Below are positions 1 through 8,079 of a DNA stretch of 64,000 nt, piece by piece. The stretch's first letter is position 1. Each line of letters begins with the position of its first letter. A program made the position numbers and the translations under genes. The notes beneath the pieces were generated by a model. That model had not been told where the DNA came from and did not search any database. It worked only from the letters and a program-made list of their open reading frames with translations. The DNA lies in contig UQCC01000007.1 of assembly GCA_900539325.1 (NCBI GenBank), positions 1 to 64,000 on the forward strand. The letters are read 5' to 3'. This stretch comes from an uncultured Eubacterium sp. Lineage in GTDB: Bacteria; Bacillota; Clostridia; Oscillospirales; Acutalibacteraceae.

Positions 1-1414
1 GATACTTAAACGCTGCATTTAAAATTTCAGCCTCGCCAAAACTCTTGCCGATAAGCTGCATACCAATCGGCATACCCTTTGCGTTGAATCCGCACGGAAC
101 CGAAACACCCGGCAGACCTGCAATATTGACAGGTACAGTGCAGATATCCGTAAGATAGGTTTCAATCGGATCGCTTACAGCATGTCCCTTTTCAAATGCT
201 GTCATAGGAACTGTCGGAGCAAGGATTACATCGCACTTTTCAAATGCGTTGTTGAATGCCTTAACGATAGTGCCGCGAAGATTCTGAGCCTTTTTGTAAT
301 AAGCGTCATAGTAACCTGCGGAAAGAACATAAGTACCGAGGAGGATTCTGCGTTTAACCTCTTCGCCGAATCCCTCCGAACGGGTACGGCAGACCATATC
401 GTGAGTGCCGTTGTAATGCTCGGTTTTGTAGCCGAAACGGATACCGTCATATCTGCCGAGGTTTGAAGATGCCTCGGCACAGGCGATGATATAGTAAACA
501 GGAAGGGCAAATTTGAGTTCGGGCAGGTCAAAGTAAACAATCTCTGCGCCCATTGACTTGTAGATATCGGCAGCCTTTAAGACAGCCTCTTTTACATCGT
601 CACGGACACCCTCAAGATATTCCTTTGCAATACCGATTTTCATACCCTTGATGTCATTGTTGAGTTTTGAATAAGTGTCACCGACAAAGCCCTTTGAGGT
701 TGAATCTTTTTCATCTCTCTTTGAAATTGCGTCAAAAACAATTGCAGCGTCCTCAACAGACTTTGTAATCGGTCCAATCTGGTCAAGTGAACTTGCATAT
801 GCGATAAGTCCGTAACGGGAAACCGCACCGTAAGTAGGTTTAAGACCTACAATACCGCAGAATGATGCCGGCTGACGAATTGAACCGCCTGTATCCGAAC
901 CGAGAGCAATAATACTTTCTTCAGCAGCAACAGAAGCTGCCGCACCGCCCGATGAACCACCCGGAACTCTTGTAATATCCCACGGATTTTTTGTTGGGCC
1001 GTAAAATGATGTTTCTGTTGTTGAGCCCATTGCAAACTCGTCCATATTAACCTTGCCGAAAGTTACCATATCGGCATCATTAAGTTTATTGATAACGGTT
1101 GCGTTATACGGAGGCTTGAAGTTTGAAAGAATCTTTGATGCACAAGAGGTCAACTTGCCTTTTTCGCAGATATTGTCCTTGATAGCAATCGGAACACCTG
1201 CAAACAATGATGTAGCCTCGCCCGAATCAATCTTCTTTTGAACAAGTTCTGCCTGCTGCAAAGCAGACTCTTTATCGAGTGAAACATAGCAGTTATAAGT
1301 ACCGTCCTTTTGCTCAATAGCCTTTGCGACACTTTCCACCGCATCCATAGATGTTATTTCTTTATTCTTAATTTTTTCTGCAACCTGAAGGGCAGTCATT
1401 TCATAAATTTCCAT
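1..1414 (-). CDS. gatA: Asp/Glu-tRNA amidotransferase subunit A (partial, 3' end outside window)
   Basis: GatA is the amidase subunit of GatCAB. It releases ammonia from glutamine so that GatB can amidate Glu-tRNA(Gln) or Asp-tRNA(Asn) in the cytoplasm. Reading the minus strand from 1414 gives an open frame of 471 codons with no stop before the window edge, so about the last 15-20 residues are missing. The amidase signature is clear: a lysine in VPIAIKDN, the first serine in PGGSSGGAAA, and the second in GSDTGGSIRQPA, which form the Ser-cisSer-Lys triad. The start is the ATG after TAAGGAGGGAATAGA, a strong ribosome binding site. It begins 12 bases after the gatC stop, so aspS-gatC-gatA reads as one operon; gatB would be expected beyond the left edge. 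The call is firm. Confidence 0.96.
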   Translation of the reverse strand, partial: MEIYEMTALQVAEKIKNKEITSMDAVESVAKAIEQKDGTYNCYVSLDKESALQQAELVQKKIDSGEATSLFAGVPIAIKDNICEKGKLTSCASKILSNFKPPYNATVINKLNDADMVTFGKVNMDEFAMGSTTETSFYGPTKNPWDITRVPGGSSGGAAASVAAEESIIALGSDTGGSIRQPASFCGIVGLKPTYGAVSRYGLIAYASSLDQIGPITKSVEDAAIVFDAISKRDEKDSTSKGFVGDTYSKLNNDIKGMKIGIAKEYLEGVRDDVKEAVLKAADIYKSMGAEIVYFDLPELKFALPVYYIIACAEASSNLGRYDGIRFGYKTEHYNGTHDMVCRTRSEGFGEEVKRRILLGTYVLSAGYYDAYYKKAQNLRGTIVKAFNNAFEKCDVILAPTVPMTAFEKGHAVSDPIETYLTDICTVPVNIAGLPGVSVPCGFNAKGMPIGMQLIGKSFGEAEILNAAFKY

Positions 1415-1426
1415 TCTATTCCCTCC

Positions 1427-1714
1427 TTAGTCCACAGTCTTTGGCACAACAAAACAGCCGTCCTGACTTTCAGGAGCATTGGCAACAATTTCGTCTGCCG
1501 ACATTGACGGCTGAACCTCGTCTTCTCTCATAACATTTGTTACAGGGAAACAGTGGCTCATAGCCTCAACACCGTCTGTATCAAGCTCGTTGAGCATATC
1601 AATGTAGGTGAGGATATCCTGAAGTTCGTTGCCGACTTTCTTTTCCTCGTCCTCTGTCAATGTGATACGAGCCAATTTTTCAAGATATTTAATTAAATCA
1701 GGAGTAATTTGCAT
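1427..1714 (-). CDS. gatC: Asp/Glu-tRNA amidotransferase subunit C
   Basis: GatC is the small subunit that wraps around and stabilises GatA and GatB. The 95-residue product starts MQITPDLIKYLEKLARI and ends with the family's PKTVD-type tail. A start five codons further upstream is open, but it would place GGAGG inside the gene. With the ATG at 1714 the GGAGG sits about 7 bases upstream, so I choose that start. The gene lies 18 bases after aspS and 12 bases before gatA, as expected for a co-expressed indirect tRNA aminoacylation unit. Length and sequence are normal for the family. Confidence 0.95.
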   Translation of the reverse strand: MQITPDLIKYLEKLARITLTEDEEKKVGNELQDILTYIDMLNELDTDGVEAMSHCFPVTNVMREDEVQPSMSADEIVANAPESQDGCFVVPKTVD

Positions 1715-1732
1715 TATATTTGCCTCCAAAAA

Positions 1733-3490
1733 TTATTTGTCCTTTTCAACCGGTCTGCGAAGCTTGATGTGAGTTTCACGAAGCTGAAGTTCGGTTACAT
1801 AGTTTGGTGCACCGAGGAGCATATCCTGTGCGTTGCTGTTCATAGGGAACGCAATGATTTCACGGATATTTTCTTCATCCTTAAGGAGCATAATCATACG
1901 GTCAACACCCGGTGCCATACCTGCGTGAGGCGGTGCGCCATAGTGGAATGCGTTATAAAGAGCGCCGAACTTCTCCTTAACGGTATCCTCGCTGTATCCT
2001 GCCATTTCAAAAGCCTTAACCATAACATCAGGTCTGTGGTTACGAACAGCACCCGATGAAAGTTCAACACCGTTACAAACAATGTCGTACTGATAAGCCT
2101 TGATTTTTGTCGGCTCTTCGTTGAGAAGTGCATCCATCTCGCCCTGTGGCATTGAGAATGGGTTATGTGTAAAGATAAGCTGACCGTTTTCGTCACGCTC
2201 AAACATTGGGAAGTCTGTGATGTAGCAGAATTCAAACCTGTCTTTATCAATAAGGTCAAGACGGTTTGCAAGCTCTGTTCTGATCATACCTGCGAGTTCG
2301 TTGACAACCTTTGGTGTGTCGCAAATGAAGAACAATGTGTCGTCTGTCTTGAAGTTGAAGATTGAGCGAAGTTCCTCTTTTTTATCATCAGGAAGGAACT
2401 TGTCAATAGGGCCTTTGTATGAGCCGTCCTCAAGAACTTCGATATAGCCAAGGCCTTTCATACCGATTTCAAGTGCGTACTTGAGCATCTTTTCAAACCA
2501 GCCCTTTGACTGCTTTGCACAACCCGGTACATTGATACCACGAACAGGTCTGCCCTTGAATGCCTTGAATTCTACATCAGAGAAGAACTCTGTGAGGTCA
2601 ACAATTTCAAGAGGGTTACGGAGATCAGGCTTGTCTGTACCGTACTTAAGCATAGCCTCTTCATAAGGAATTTTTACAAATGGCTTTGGAGAAATTTTCT
2701 TTCCTCCGCCAAACTTTTCAAAAGTATCATAGAGAACTTCTTCAGCAACCTCAAATACATCCTCTTGAGTTGCAAAAGCCATCTCAAAGTCGAGCTGATA
2801 GAACTCACCCGGTGAACGGTCTGCTCTTGCGTCCTCATCACGGAAGCAAGGTGCAATCTGGAAGTATCTGTCAAATCCCGAAGTCATAAGGAGTTGCTTA
2901 AACTGCTGCGGTGCTTGCGGCAAAGCGTAGAACTTGCCCTCATGCTTACGAGACGGAATGATGTAGTCACGAGCACCCTCCGGTGATGAACAAGTCAAGA
3001 TTGGAGTTGTGATTTCGGTAAAGCCGAGAGAAGTCATCTTCTGACGAAGATATGAAACAACCTGGCTTCTGAAAATAATGTTGTCGTGAACCTTTTTGTT
3101 TCTCAAATCAAGGAAACGGTAAGAAAGACGAACATCCTCACGGGTTTCTCTGCTTTCGCTGATTTCAAAAGGCAAATTCTCTGTGCAAGGATTGAGCACC
3201 TTGAGAGTGTCAACCTTTACTTCAAGCTCGCCTGTTGCAATTTTTGGATTGATTGTTTCTTCATCACGCTTAACAACAACACCCTCAACAGAGATAACGC
3301 TCTCTTTGCGAAGATGGTTGATAAGGTCATCATCGTTTACAACGACCTGTGTTACACCGTGCTCATCTCTGAGATCGATGAATGCAACACCGCCGTGGTC
3401 ACGGATTGTGTCTACCCAACCTGCAAGCTGAACTCTTTGGTTGAGGTTATCAAATGTAAGCTCGTTACAGTTATGTGTTCTGTATGCCAT
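1733..3490 (-). CDS. aspS: Aspartyl-tRNA synthetase, probably non-discriminating
   Basis: This class IIb synthetase charges tRNA with aspartate. The 585-residue protein has an N-terminal OB-fold anticodon domain (about residues 1-105), the class II catalytic core (FRDEDARADR as motif 2, a GVDRMIMLL motif 3 near residue 530) and the bacterial-type insertion domain near residues 290-410. In the anticodon loop RDHGG places His32 where Pseudomonas aeruginosa AspRS has His31; in characterised enzymes His there goes with charging of both tRNA(Asp) and tRNA(Asn), and Leu goes with tRNA(Asp) only. Being in one operon with gatC and gatA fits that reading: Asp-tRNA(Asn) would then be amidated. The non-discriminating property is inferred; the enzyme identity is not in doubt. 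Confidence 0.96.
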   Translation of the reverse strand: MAYRTHNCNELTFDNLNQRVQLAGWVDTIRDHGGVAFIDLRDEHGVTQVVVNDDDLINHLRKESVISVEGVVVKRDEETINPKIATGELEVKVDTLKVLNPCTENLPFEISESRETREDVRLSYRFLDLRNKKVHDNIIFRSQVVSYLRQKMTSLGFTEITTPILTCSSPEGARDYIIPSRKHEGKFYALPQAPQQFKQLLMTSGFDRYFQIAPCFRDEDARADRSPGEFYQLDFEMAFATQEDVFEVAEEVLYDTFEKFGGGKKISPKPFVKIPYEEAMLKYGTDKPDLRNPLEIVDLTEFFSDVEFKAFKGRPVRGINVPGCAKQSKGWFEKMLKYALEIGMKGLGYIEVLEDGSYKGPIDKFLPDDKKEELRSIFNFKTDDTLFFICDTPKVVNELAGMIRTELANRLDLIDKDRFEFCYITDFPMFERDENGQLIFTHNPFSMPQGEMDALLNEEPTKIKAYQYDIVCNGVELSSGAVRNHRPDVMVKAFEMAGYSEDTVKEKFGALYNAFHYGAPPHAGMAPGVDRMIMLLKDEENIREIIAFPMNSNAQDMLLGAPNYVTELQLRETHIKLRRPVEKDK

Positions 3491-3549
3491 AATATAATTC
3501 CTTTCATGGAAAATTCTGAATAGATATAAAAATCCATATTAACGCTAAT

Positions 3550-3578
3550 ATTATAGCACAGTTATATTGCCACTTCAA
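3550..3578 (-). promoter_or_regulatory. Sigma-A-like promoter of the aspS-gatCA operon
   Basis: On the minus strand TTGAAG (3578-3573) is followed after exactly 17 bases by TATAAT (3555-3550), about 60 bases upstream of the aspS start. The 17 bases at 3546-3562, covering the -10 box and the adjoining spacer, recur identically at the proB promoter (15643-15659). Confidence 0.75.
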
Positions 3579-3610
3579 CAACTATTTTATATTAATTATA
3601 TATAAATATA

Positions 3611-3647
3611 TAAAAATACAGATAACCTTAAATAAGATTATCTGTAT
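3611..3647 (-). terminator. Rho-independent terminator after the DUF4173-like gene
   Basis: On the minus strand a hairpin with the 10-base arm ATACAGATAA and its complement TTATCTGTAT (3616-3647) is followed by five U. It lies 4 bases past the stop of the 3652-5301 gene. Confidence 0.75.
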
Positions 3648-3651
3648 AAAT

Positions 3652-5301
3652 TTACTGTTTTTCGTATAAACCGGTTGCCTTGTTGAGTTTGTAAGTCGTT
3701 TCGCCATATGAATCATCAGACACTTTGCAATATGTATCTTCGTCTGAATAGTAATACTTTTCATAATCGGCAATCGCAGAATGATTTGCAAATATTTTTG
3801 CACCGTTTTCATCAAGGCTCAAATAGTAATCATAAATTGCATTTGCGGCAAGAGTGTGAGAATAGTTAAATTTTCTGATATCCCCACTGCTTTTGATTTC
3901 TATCGTTTTTAAATTAAGCACAAGTTCATCGTGATAATTGTTGCCGACGACCCTATAAAGTTCTTCTTGGGCATCTGCATTTCCACTTTTTGCAAGGGAG
4001 ATGAGATACGGCACGGCACTGTCGGAAAGGTCGGCAATGTTGCCAACATCAATATTTTCAAGCGTGTGATTATTATATGCCTTGATGTTGTAATCTGCAA
4101 TTCTTGCATCAACATTTGAATAAGAAATTGCTATCAAAAGAGCGGAGCAAAAGACGATAATCGTTTGCATATACGGCACTTTCGGTGCAAAAATGTGGAC
4201 AATCAGCATCACAATTACAACAAGCATCATAAGCATAAAAGCAAACACCAAAATGCGATTTTTTGAAAGTCCGTAAACGCTGACATTCATCACCATTTTT
4301 TGCATTGCCACGATTACAAGCAGTGCTGAAAACACGGACACAAAGGTACAAAGTGCCTTTAGCAATTTGCCGTTTTTGCCTTTTACAAAAGCAAAGATTA
4401 TGCCGATAATAGCTAAATTGATTGCACAAACCGTGCACATTTCATAAAATCCACGGCGGGCAAATTCAGAAGCGGTATTTTTATATCCCTCCGGCAAAAT
4501 ATAGGAAAACGCACTAAAGAAATACGCAAGCTGTGAAAATAGATACAATAAATATGTTGCGGAAATCACGCACAAAAATGAAGTGCAAACCGTGTACGGC
4601 AAACTTTTACGCTTTTTCAGCTTGCCTTTTTCGGTCGCAGTATTTTTATGTCTTAAAGAAAACAAATAAGAATAGCAAAGCGGAATTAAAATTAAAGTCA
4701 CAACAAGTTCGCCCATATACGAAGCAAATTTTGAAACCACACCGCTGACAAGTCCTTCAAACGCCGCATCCGACTTTACAAGAAGCGGAACAACGGCACA
4801 CAAAACAGGAATTGCAAGCAGCACTCCGACAAGGGCGGACAGCGATTTTTTGTCCTTTTTCTCCCCTGCTTTGACCGAGCCGACAACATCGGGCATTGCC
4901 CTGAACACTCCGCAAGTTAAGGCTTTGAGCGAAGCGGTCATTATTTTATACGAGCCGAATTTTTGCTTTTCGTCTGTATACGACACGCAATAGAGCACAT
5001 AAAGTCCAAGTGCCAAAATCGGCATCAAAAACTGCGTTATGCTGTCGTTATAGAGAATTACGGGAATTGAGGACGCCACGCCCAGAATTCCGTAAACAAC
5101 ACCTATCGGTGACGGCTTTTGATTTTTGCCAAGCAAATACACCGTTGAAAATGCAAAAGAAAGCACATACGTAAGTGTAAATCCCAAACCTATTGCTTTG
5201 GCAAACAGAACAAAATCAACAAACACAAAACAGAGTGCAACCGCCACGGGAAACAAAAATTTGTCCTTTTTATCCAGCGGTAAATATTGTTTTTCAGTCA
5301 T
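3652..5301 (-). CDS. DUF4173/DUF4153-like multi-pass membrane protein
   Basis: The function is unknown. The 549-residue protein has a short charged N-terminus and then about 10-12 hydrophobic segments to roughly residue 400. A soluble C-terminal part follows, containing DARIADYNI and then LSDSAVPYLISLA, a pattern I associate with DUF4173/DUF4153 proteins; the family name is from memory and not searched. The gene is last in a three-gene unit: a DUF2975-like membrane protein, a small XRE regulator, then this gene 25 bases further on. The shared layout suggests that the regulator controls, or is modulated by, the two membrane proteins, but no substrate or signal can be read from the sequence. 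A hairpin terminator follows directly. Confidence 0.6.
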   Translation of the reverse strand: MTEKQYLPLDKKDKFLFPVAVALCFVFVDFVLFAKAIGLGFTLTYVLSFAFSTVYLLGKNQKPSPIGVVYGILGVASSIPVILYNDSITQFLMPILALGLYVLYCVSYTDEKQKFGSYKIMTASLKALTCGVFRAMPDVVGSVKAGEKKDKKSLSALVGVLLAIPVLCAVVPLLVKSDAAFEGLVSGVVSKFASYMGELVVTLILIPLCYSYLFSLRHKNTATEKGKLKKRKSLPYTVCTSFLCVISATYLLYLFSQLAYFFSAFSYILPEGYKNTASEFARRGFYEMCTVCAINLAIIGIIFAFVKGKNGKLLKALCTFVSVFSALLVIVAMQKMVMNVSVYGLSKNRILVFAFMLMMLVVIVMLIVHIFAPKVPYMQTIIVFCSALLIAISYSNVDARIADYNIKAYNNHTLENIDVGNIADLSDSAVPYLISLAKSGNADAQEELYRVVGNNYHDELVLNLKTIEIKSSGDIRKFNYSHTLAANAIYDYYLSLDENGAKIFANHSAIADYEKYYYSDEDTYCKVSDDSYGETTYKLNKATGLYEKQ

Positions 5302-5326
5302 AATAACACCTCACAAACAATCGGAT

Positions 5327-5530
5327 TTAATCAGGCTGATATTCAAGAATATCGGCAGGCTGGCAATCGAGTTCTTTGCAGATTGCATCGAGCGTTGAAA
5401 AGCGAATTGCCTTTGCCTTGCCTGTTTTGAGAATTGACAAATTAGCCTGCGTGATGCCCACACGGTTGGCAAGTTCAAGCGAGGACATCTTGCGTTTTGC
5501 AAGCATAACATCCAAATTAACTACAATCAT
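5327..5530 (-). CDS. Small XRE-family helix-turn-helix regulator (YozG type)
   Basis: This 67-residue protein is a single Cro/C1-type DNA-binding domain. Its helix-turn-helix is SLELANRVGITQANLSILKT (about residues 17-36), followed by the family's FSTLDAICKELDCQPADIL segment. There is no ligand or dimerisation domain. The gene starts 12 bases after the upstream DUF2975-like gene and ends 25 bases before the DUF4173-like gene, so all three probably share the promoter at 6053-6081. Pairs of a DUF2975 protein with a tiny YozG-like regulator are common in Firmicutes. Autoregulation is likely but not shown by an obvious operator. Confidence 0.88.
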   Translation of the reverse strand: MIVVNLDVMLAKRKMSSLELANRVGITQANLSILKTGKAKAIRFSTLDAICKELDCQPADILEYQPD

Positions 5531-5542
5531 TTTGCCCTCCTA

Positions 5543-6022
5543 TTATATTGTCAAATCGTTTTCTTCTTTAAGTTCAATCGCTTTTGCAAAAATCTTTTTG
5601 ATGACCTTCAACAGCATAGCCATAAAAAGTTCCGCAAGCAAAAGCATAGAAAACAAAAACACATATGTATCAATACGCAAAACAGATGAAGCAATGACCG
5701 AAGCAAAAGCGACAAGACTTGCATATACACAGCAATAGCTTATTTTATCAAGGTATTTTGTTGTTTTAATTTCAAAAACTTCGTTTTTTCTTACAACGGT
5801 TAACAACTTATCTATAAACGCCAGTGCAACATATCCCGCAGAAAGTGAAAACAGAAAAGTATAAAGCACGGTGAAATACTTTTCCTCCACACCCTCAATC
5901 AGCTTTGTGCCGTGCGCTCCCGCAAACTGAAGCTCAAACAAAACAACACCTGCCACCGCCAAAGCAAAATAGCAAAACTTAATTATAACCTTTAACGCTA
6001 CTGTGGTTTTATCGTTATACAT
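5543..6022 (-). CDS. DUF2975-like membrane protein
   Basis: The 159-residue protein has four predicted membrane segments (roughly residues 9-30, 50-72, 93-112 and 120-140) and a short charged C-terminus ending in ELKEENDLTI. Size, topology and the neighbouring YozG-like regulator match DUF2975 proteins, whose role is unknown. It is first in the three-gene unit and has a well-formed promoter upstream. The start ATG follows GGAGGTAGAATT. Confidence 0.75.
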   Translation of the reverse strand: MYNDKTTVALKVIIKFCYFALAVAGVVLFELQFAGAHGTKLIEGVEEKYFTVLYTFLFSLSAGYVALAFIDKLLTVVRKNEVFEIKTTKYLDKISYCCVYASLVAFASVIASSVLRIDTYVFLFSMLLLAELFMAMLLKVIKKIFAKAIELKEENDLTI

Positions 6023-6052
6023 AATTCTACCTCCGTTGGTATCTTTTTCATT

Positions 6053-6081
6053 GTTATACCACGAAAATTATCGTTTGTCAA
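6053..6081 (-). promoter_or_regulatory. Sigma-A-like promoter of the DUF2975-XRE-DUF4173 unit
   Basis: TTGACA (6081-6076, minus) is followed after 17 bases by TATAAC (6058-6053), about 30 bases upstream of the start at 6022. Confidence 0.8.
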
Positions 6082-6120
6082 TAATTATTTATCATTTTTC
6101 AAACATTATTTGGCAAATGG

Positions 6121-6152
6121 AAAAAAGAAAAAGGGACTAAAAGCAGTCCCTT
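6121..6152 (-). terminator. Rho-independent terminator after the GH13 gene
   Basis: On the minus strand AAGGGACT, a 6-base loop and AGTCCCTT are followed by TTTCTTTTTT. It begins 8 bases past the stop of the alpha-amylase gene. Confidence 0.85.
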
Positions 6153-6159
6153 AATAACA

Positions 6160-8019
6160 TTATTCTATTACTCTGGTTAACAAAGTATAACGCATAGGTT
6201 CAAGGTGGATATATCCGTCTGTTGCCGTTTCGTCAAAAAAGCAATATGAATTATCCCAATGCTCGCCGACGAAAATATCAACATCGGTGTCATCAAGATT
6301 GACAGCCACCAAAAGTTCGCTGTTTTCGTCCGTGCGGAGATAAGCAATAGTTTTGTGTTCGCTGTATAACGGCACAAACTCACCTTTTGCAAGCACCTTG
6401 CATCCGAGCCTGATTTCGCCGAGACGCTTATACCAACGGAGAAGTTCGTTGTTTGGTTCTTCCCAATTCATACAAGCACGGTTGAACGGGTCTTTGCGAC
6501 CCTCCATACCGATTTCGTCACCATAATAAAGTGACGGCACGCCGGGCAATGTATACTGAATAAGCGATGCGATTTTCATCAGCGAAAGTCCACGCAAATA
6601 TTCATATTCGGAAAGTTTGTTGTGTTCATACTGCCAATGTCTGCCATAGCCCTCACAACTGTCACCCGCAAGTCGGCTGATTGCACGCTCCGTATCATGA
6701 GTGCCGATATGGTTCATCAAAACATTTGTAACCTGCGGCGGATAGTTTTCAACAACCGTCATCACACGGTCAAAAAATTCATGGGCATTTGGATATTTTA
6801 CAAAATCCAAAACCGCATTTGCAAACGGATAGTTCATAACGCTGTCGAGCTGTTCTCCGAGGAGATAACGGCGACGCTGACCATAGGCAAATTTTGTGGT
6901 TGCGTCCTCCCAAACCTCGCCGATAATAACGGCGTTGCTGTTTTCCTCCTTGACTGCCTTGCGCAAATCATCAAGAAACACATCGGGAAGTTCATCGGCA
7001 ACATCAAGACGCCAACCGGCTATGCCGCATTTGAGCCATTTACGCAAAATTCCGTCTTTGCCGCAAATATATTCACGATAGCTTTCATCCTCTTCTCTGA
7101 CCTCAGGCAGAAGTTTAATGCCCCACCACGAATCGTATTCATCGGGATAATTGATAAATTTATACCACGAATAATACGGACTGTTTTGGCTGTTATACGC
7201 ACCCACGCTATCGTAATTATTGTACAAATTAAAGTACTTACTGTCACAGCCTGTGTGACTGAACACACCGTCAAGAATAATCGAAATGCCGTACTCATTT
7301 TTTGCAACCTTGCAAAGATTTTTCAAGTCCTTTTCGGTGCCCAAAAGCGGGTCGATTTTTTCATAATCGGCTGTGTCGTATCTATGGTTGGAATTTGCCT
7401 CAAATATCGGGTTGAGGTAAATACAAGTTACGCCCAAATCCTTTAGGTAAGGGAGTTTTTCCTCAACACCCAAAAGGTCACCGCCGAAATAATCGTTGTT
7501 CCAAATACCGTTCATCTGTTCTTCTCGCCAAAAAGGCTCTTCGCCCCATTTGCGAAGAACACGACTTTTTCTATATCCTGTTTTTTTCTTGCCGGAATTA
7601 TAAAATCTGTCAGGAAAAATCTGATAAATTATACCGCCCTTTAGCCAATCGGGAGTGGCAAAATTTTTATCATAAACCGTCTGCTGAAAGTCGGCACCGT
7701 TAGGTGAAAACTCTCCGTGACCGTGACCCATATTACGCACAAAGCTTTTGCCCCACGGGGTATCAAGTTCAAAATGATACCAATATAATCCGGGGGTGTT
7801 GGCAACAAAATGAAGTTCCCAATACTCCTTGTCGTCACCGCACATACCTGCCCAGAACATAGAATTGTAGACATTGTTTTCATTTTCCTTGTGAACACAA
7901 AGTGTAGCCCCGCTGCATTTCATTGAGCGAGGCACAATTATGCGAAGCTTTACAGGCTCATCGGTTGCGATGGCACGGATTTTATCTTTATATTCTTTAC
8001 TGCGAGAATTAAATACCAT
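6160..8019 (-). CDS. Alpha-amylase family hydrolase (GH13, neopullulanase or cyclomaltodextrinase type)
   Basis: The 619-residue enzyme should hydrolyse maltodextrins, cyclodextrins or pullulan. An N-terminal beta-sandwich domain (about 20-115) precedes a complete (beta/alpha)8 catalytic domain. Conserved region I is ILDGVFSHTG; the nucleophile is D339 in GWRLDVADE; the acid/base is E368 in IIGEVW; the third carboxylate is D442 in NHIGTHDTE. No signal peptide is visible, so it is probably cytoplasmic and acts with the glycogen phosphorylase just upstream. The start is odd: the 30 bases before the ATG hold no recognisable ribosome binding site, and an in-frame stop lies five codons upstream, so the start cannot lie further up. 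A 14-bp hairpin sits just before it. The assignment within GH13 is inferred. Confidence 0.9.
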   Translation of the reverse strand: MVFNSRSKEYKDKIRAIATDEPVKLRIIVPRSMKCSGATLCVHKENENNVYNSMFWAGMCGDDKEYWELHFVANTPGLYWYHFELDTPWGKSFVRNMGHGHGEFSPNGADFQQTVYDKNFATPDWLKGGIIYQIFPDRFYNSGKKKTGYRKSRVLRKWGEEPFWREEQMNGIWNNDYFGGDLLGVEEKLPYLKDLGVTCIYLNPIFEANSNHRYDTADYEKIDPLLGTEKDLKNLCKVAKNEYGISIILDGVFSHTGCDSKYFNLYNNYDSVGAYNSQNSPYYSWYKFINYPDEYDSWWGIKLLPEVREEDESYREYICGKDGILRKWLKCGIAGWRLDVADELPDVFLDDLRKAVKEENSNAVIIGEVWEDATTKFAYGQRRRYLLGEQLDSVMNYPFANAVLDFVKYPNAHEFFDRVMTVVENYPPQVTNVLMNHIGTHDTERAISRLAGDSCEGYGRHWQYEHNKLSEYEYLRGLSLMKIASLIQYTLPGVPSLYYGDEIGMEGRKDPFNRACMNWEEPNNELLRWYKRLGEIRLGCKVLAKGEFVPLYSEHKTIAYLRTDENSELLVAVNLDDTDVDIFVGEHWDNSYCFFDETATDGYIHLEPMRYTLLTRVIE

Positions 8020-8041
8020 ATTATATATTATCTATTCACAC

Positions 8042-8075
8042 GACAACTCCCCTTTTATTTTAAAGGGGAGTTGTC
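8042..8075. other. Strong intergenic hairpin between glgP and the GH13 gene
   Basis: GACAACTCCCCTTT and its exact complement AAAGGGGAGTTGTC form a 14-bp stem around a 6-base loop. Neither strand has a proper U-tract after it, so it is not a clear terminator. It starts 4 bases past the glgP stop and ends 22 bases before the GH13 start, whose region lacks a ribosome binding site. The 3' arm holds AAAGGGGAG, which is ribosome-binding-site-like but too far from the ATG and base-paired. Likely roles are mRNA 3'-end protection or a translational control element. Confidence 0.55.
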
Positions 8076-8079
8076 AAAA

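Noticed and set aside
3491..3651. T-box leader for aspS
   Set aside because: The upstream region is too short and has no GGTACC T-box or anti-terminator; only a plain promoter is seen.
6622..7446. 274-codon open frame on the plus strand inside the GH13 gene
   Set aside because: It is the complement of a well-supported amylase gene, has no ribosome binding site, and its composition is that of an antisense shadow.
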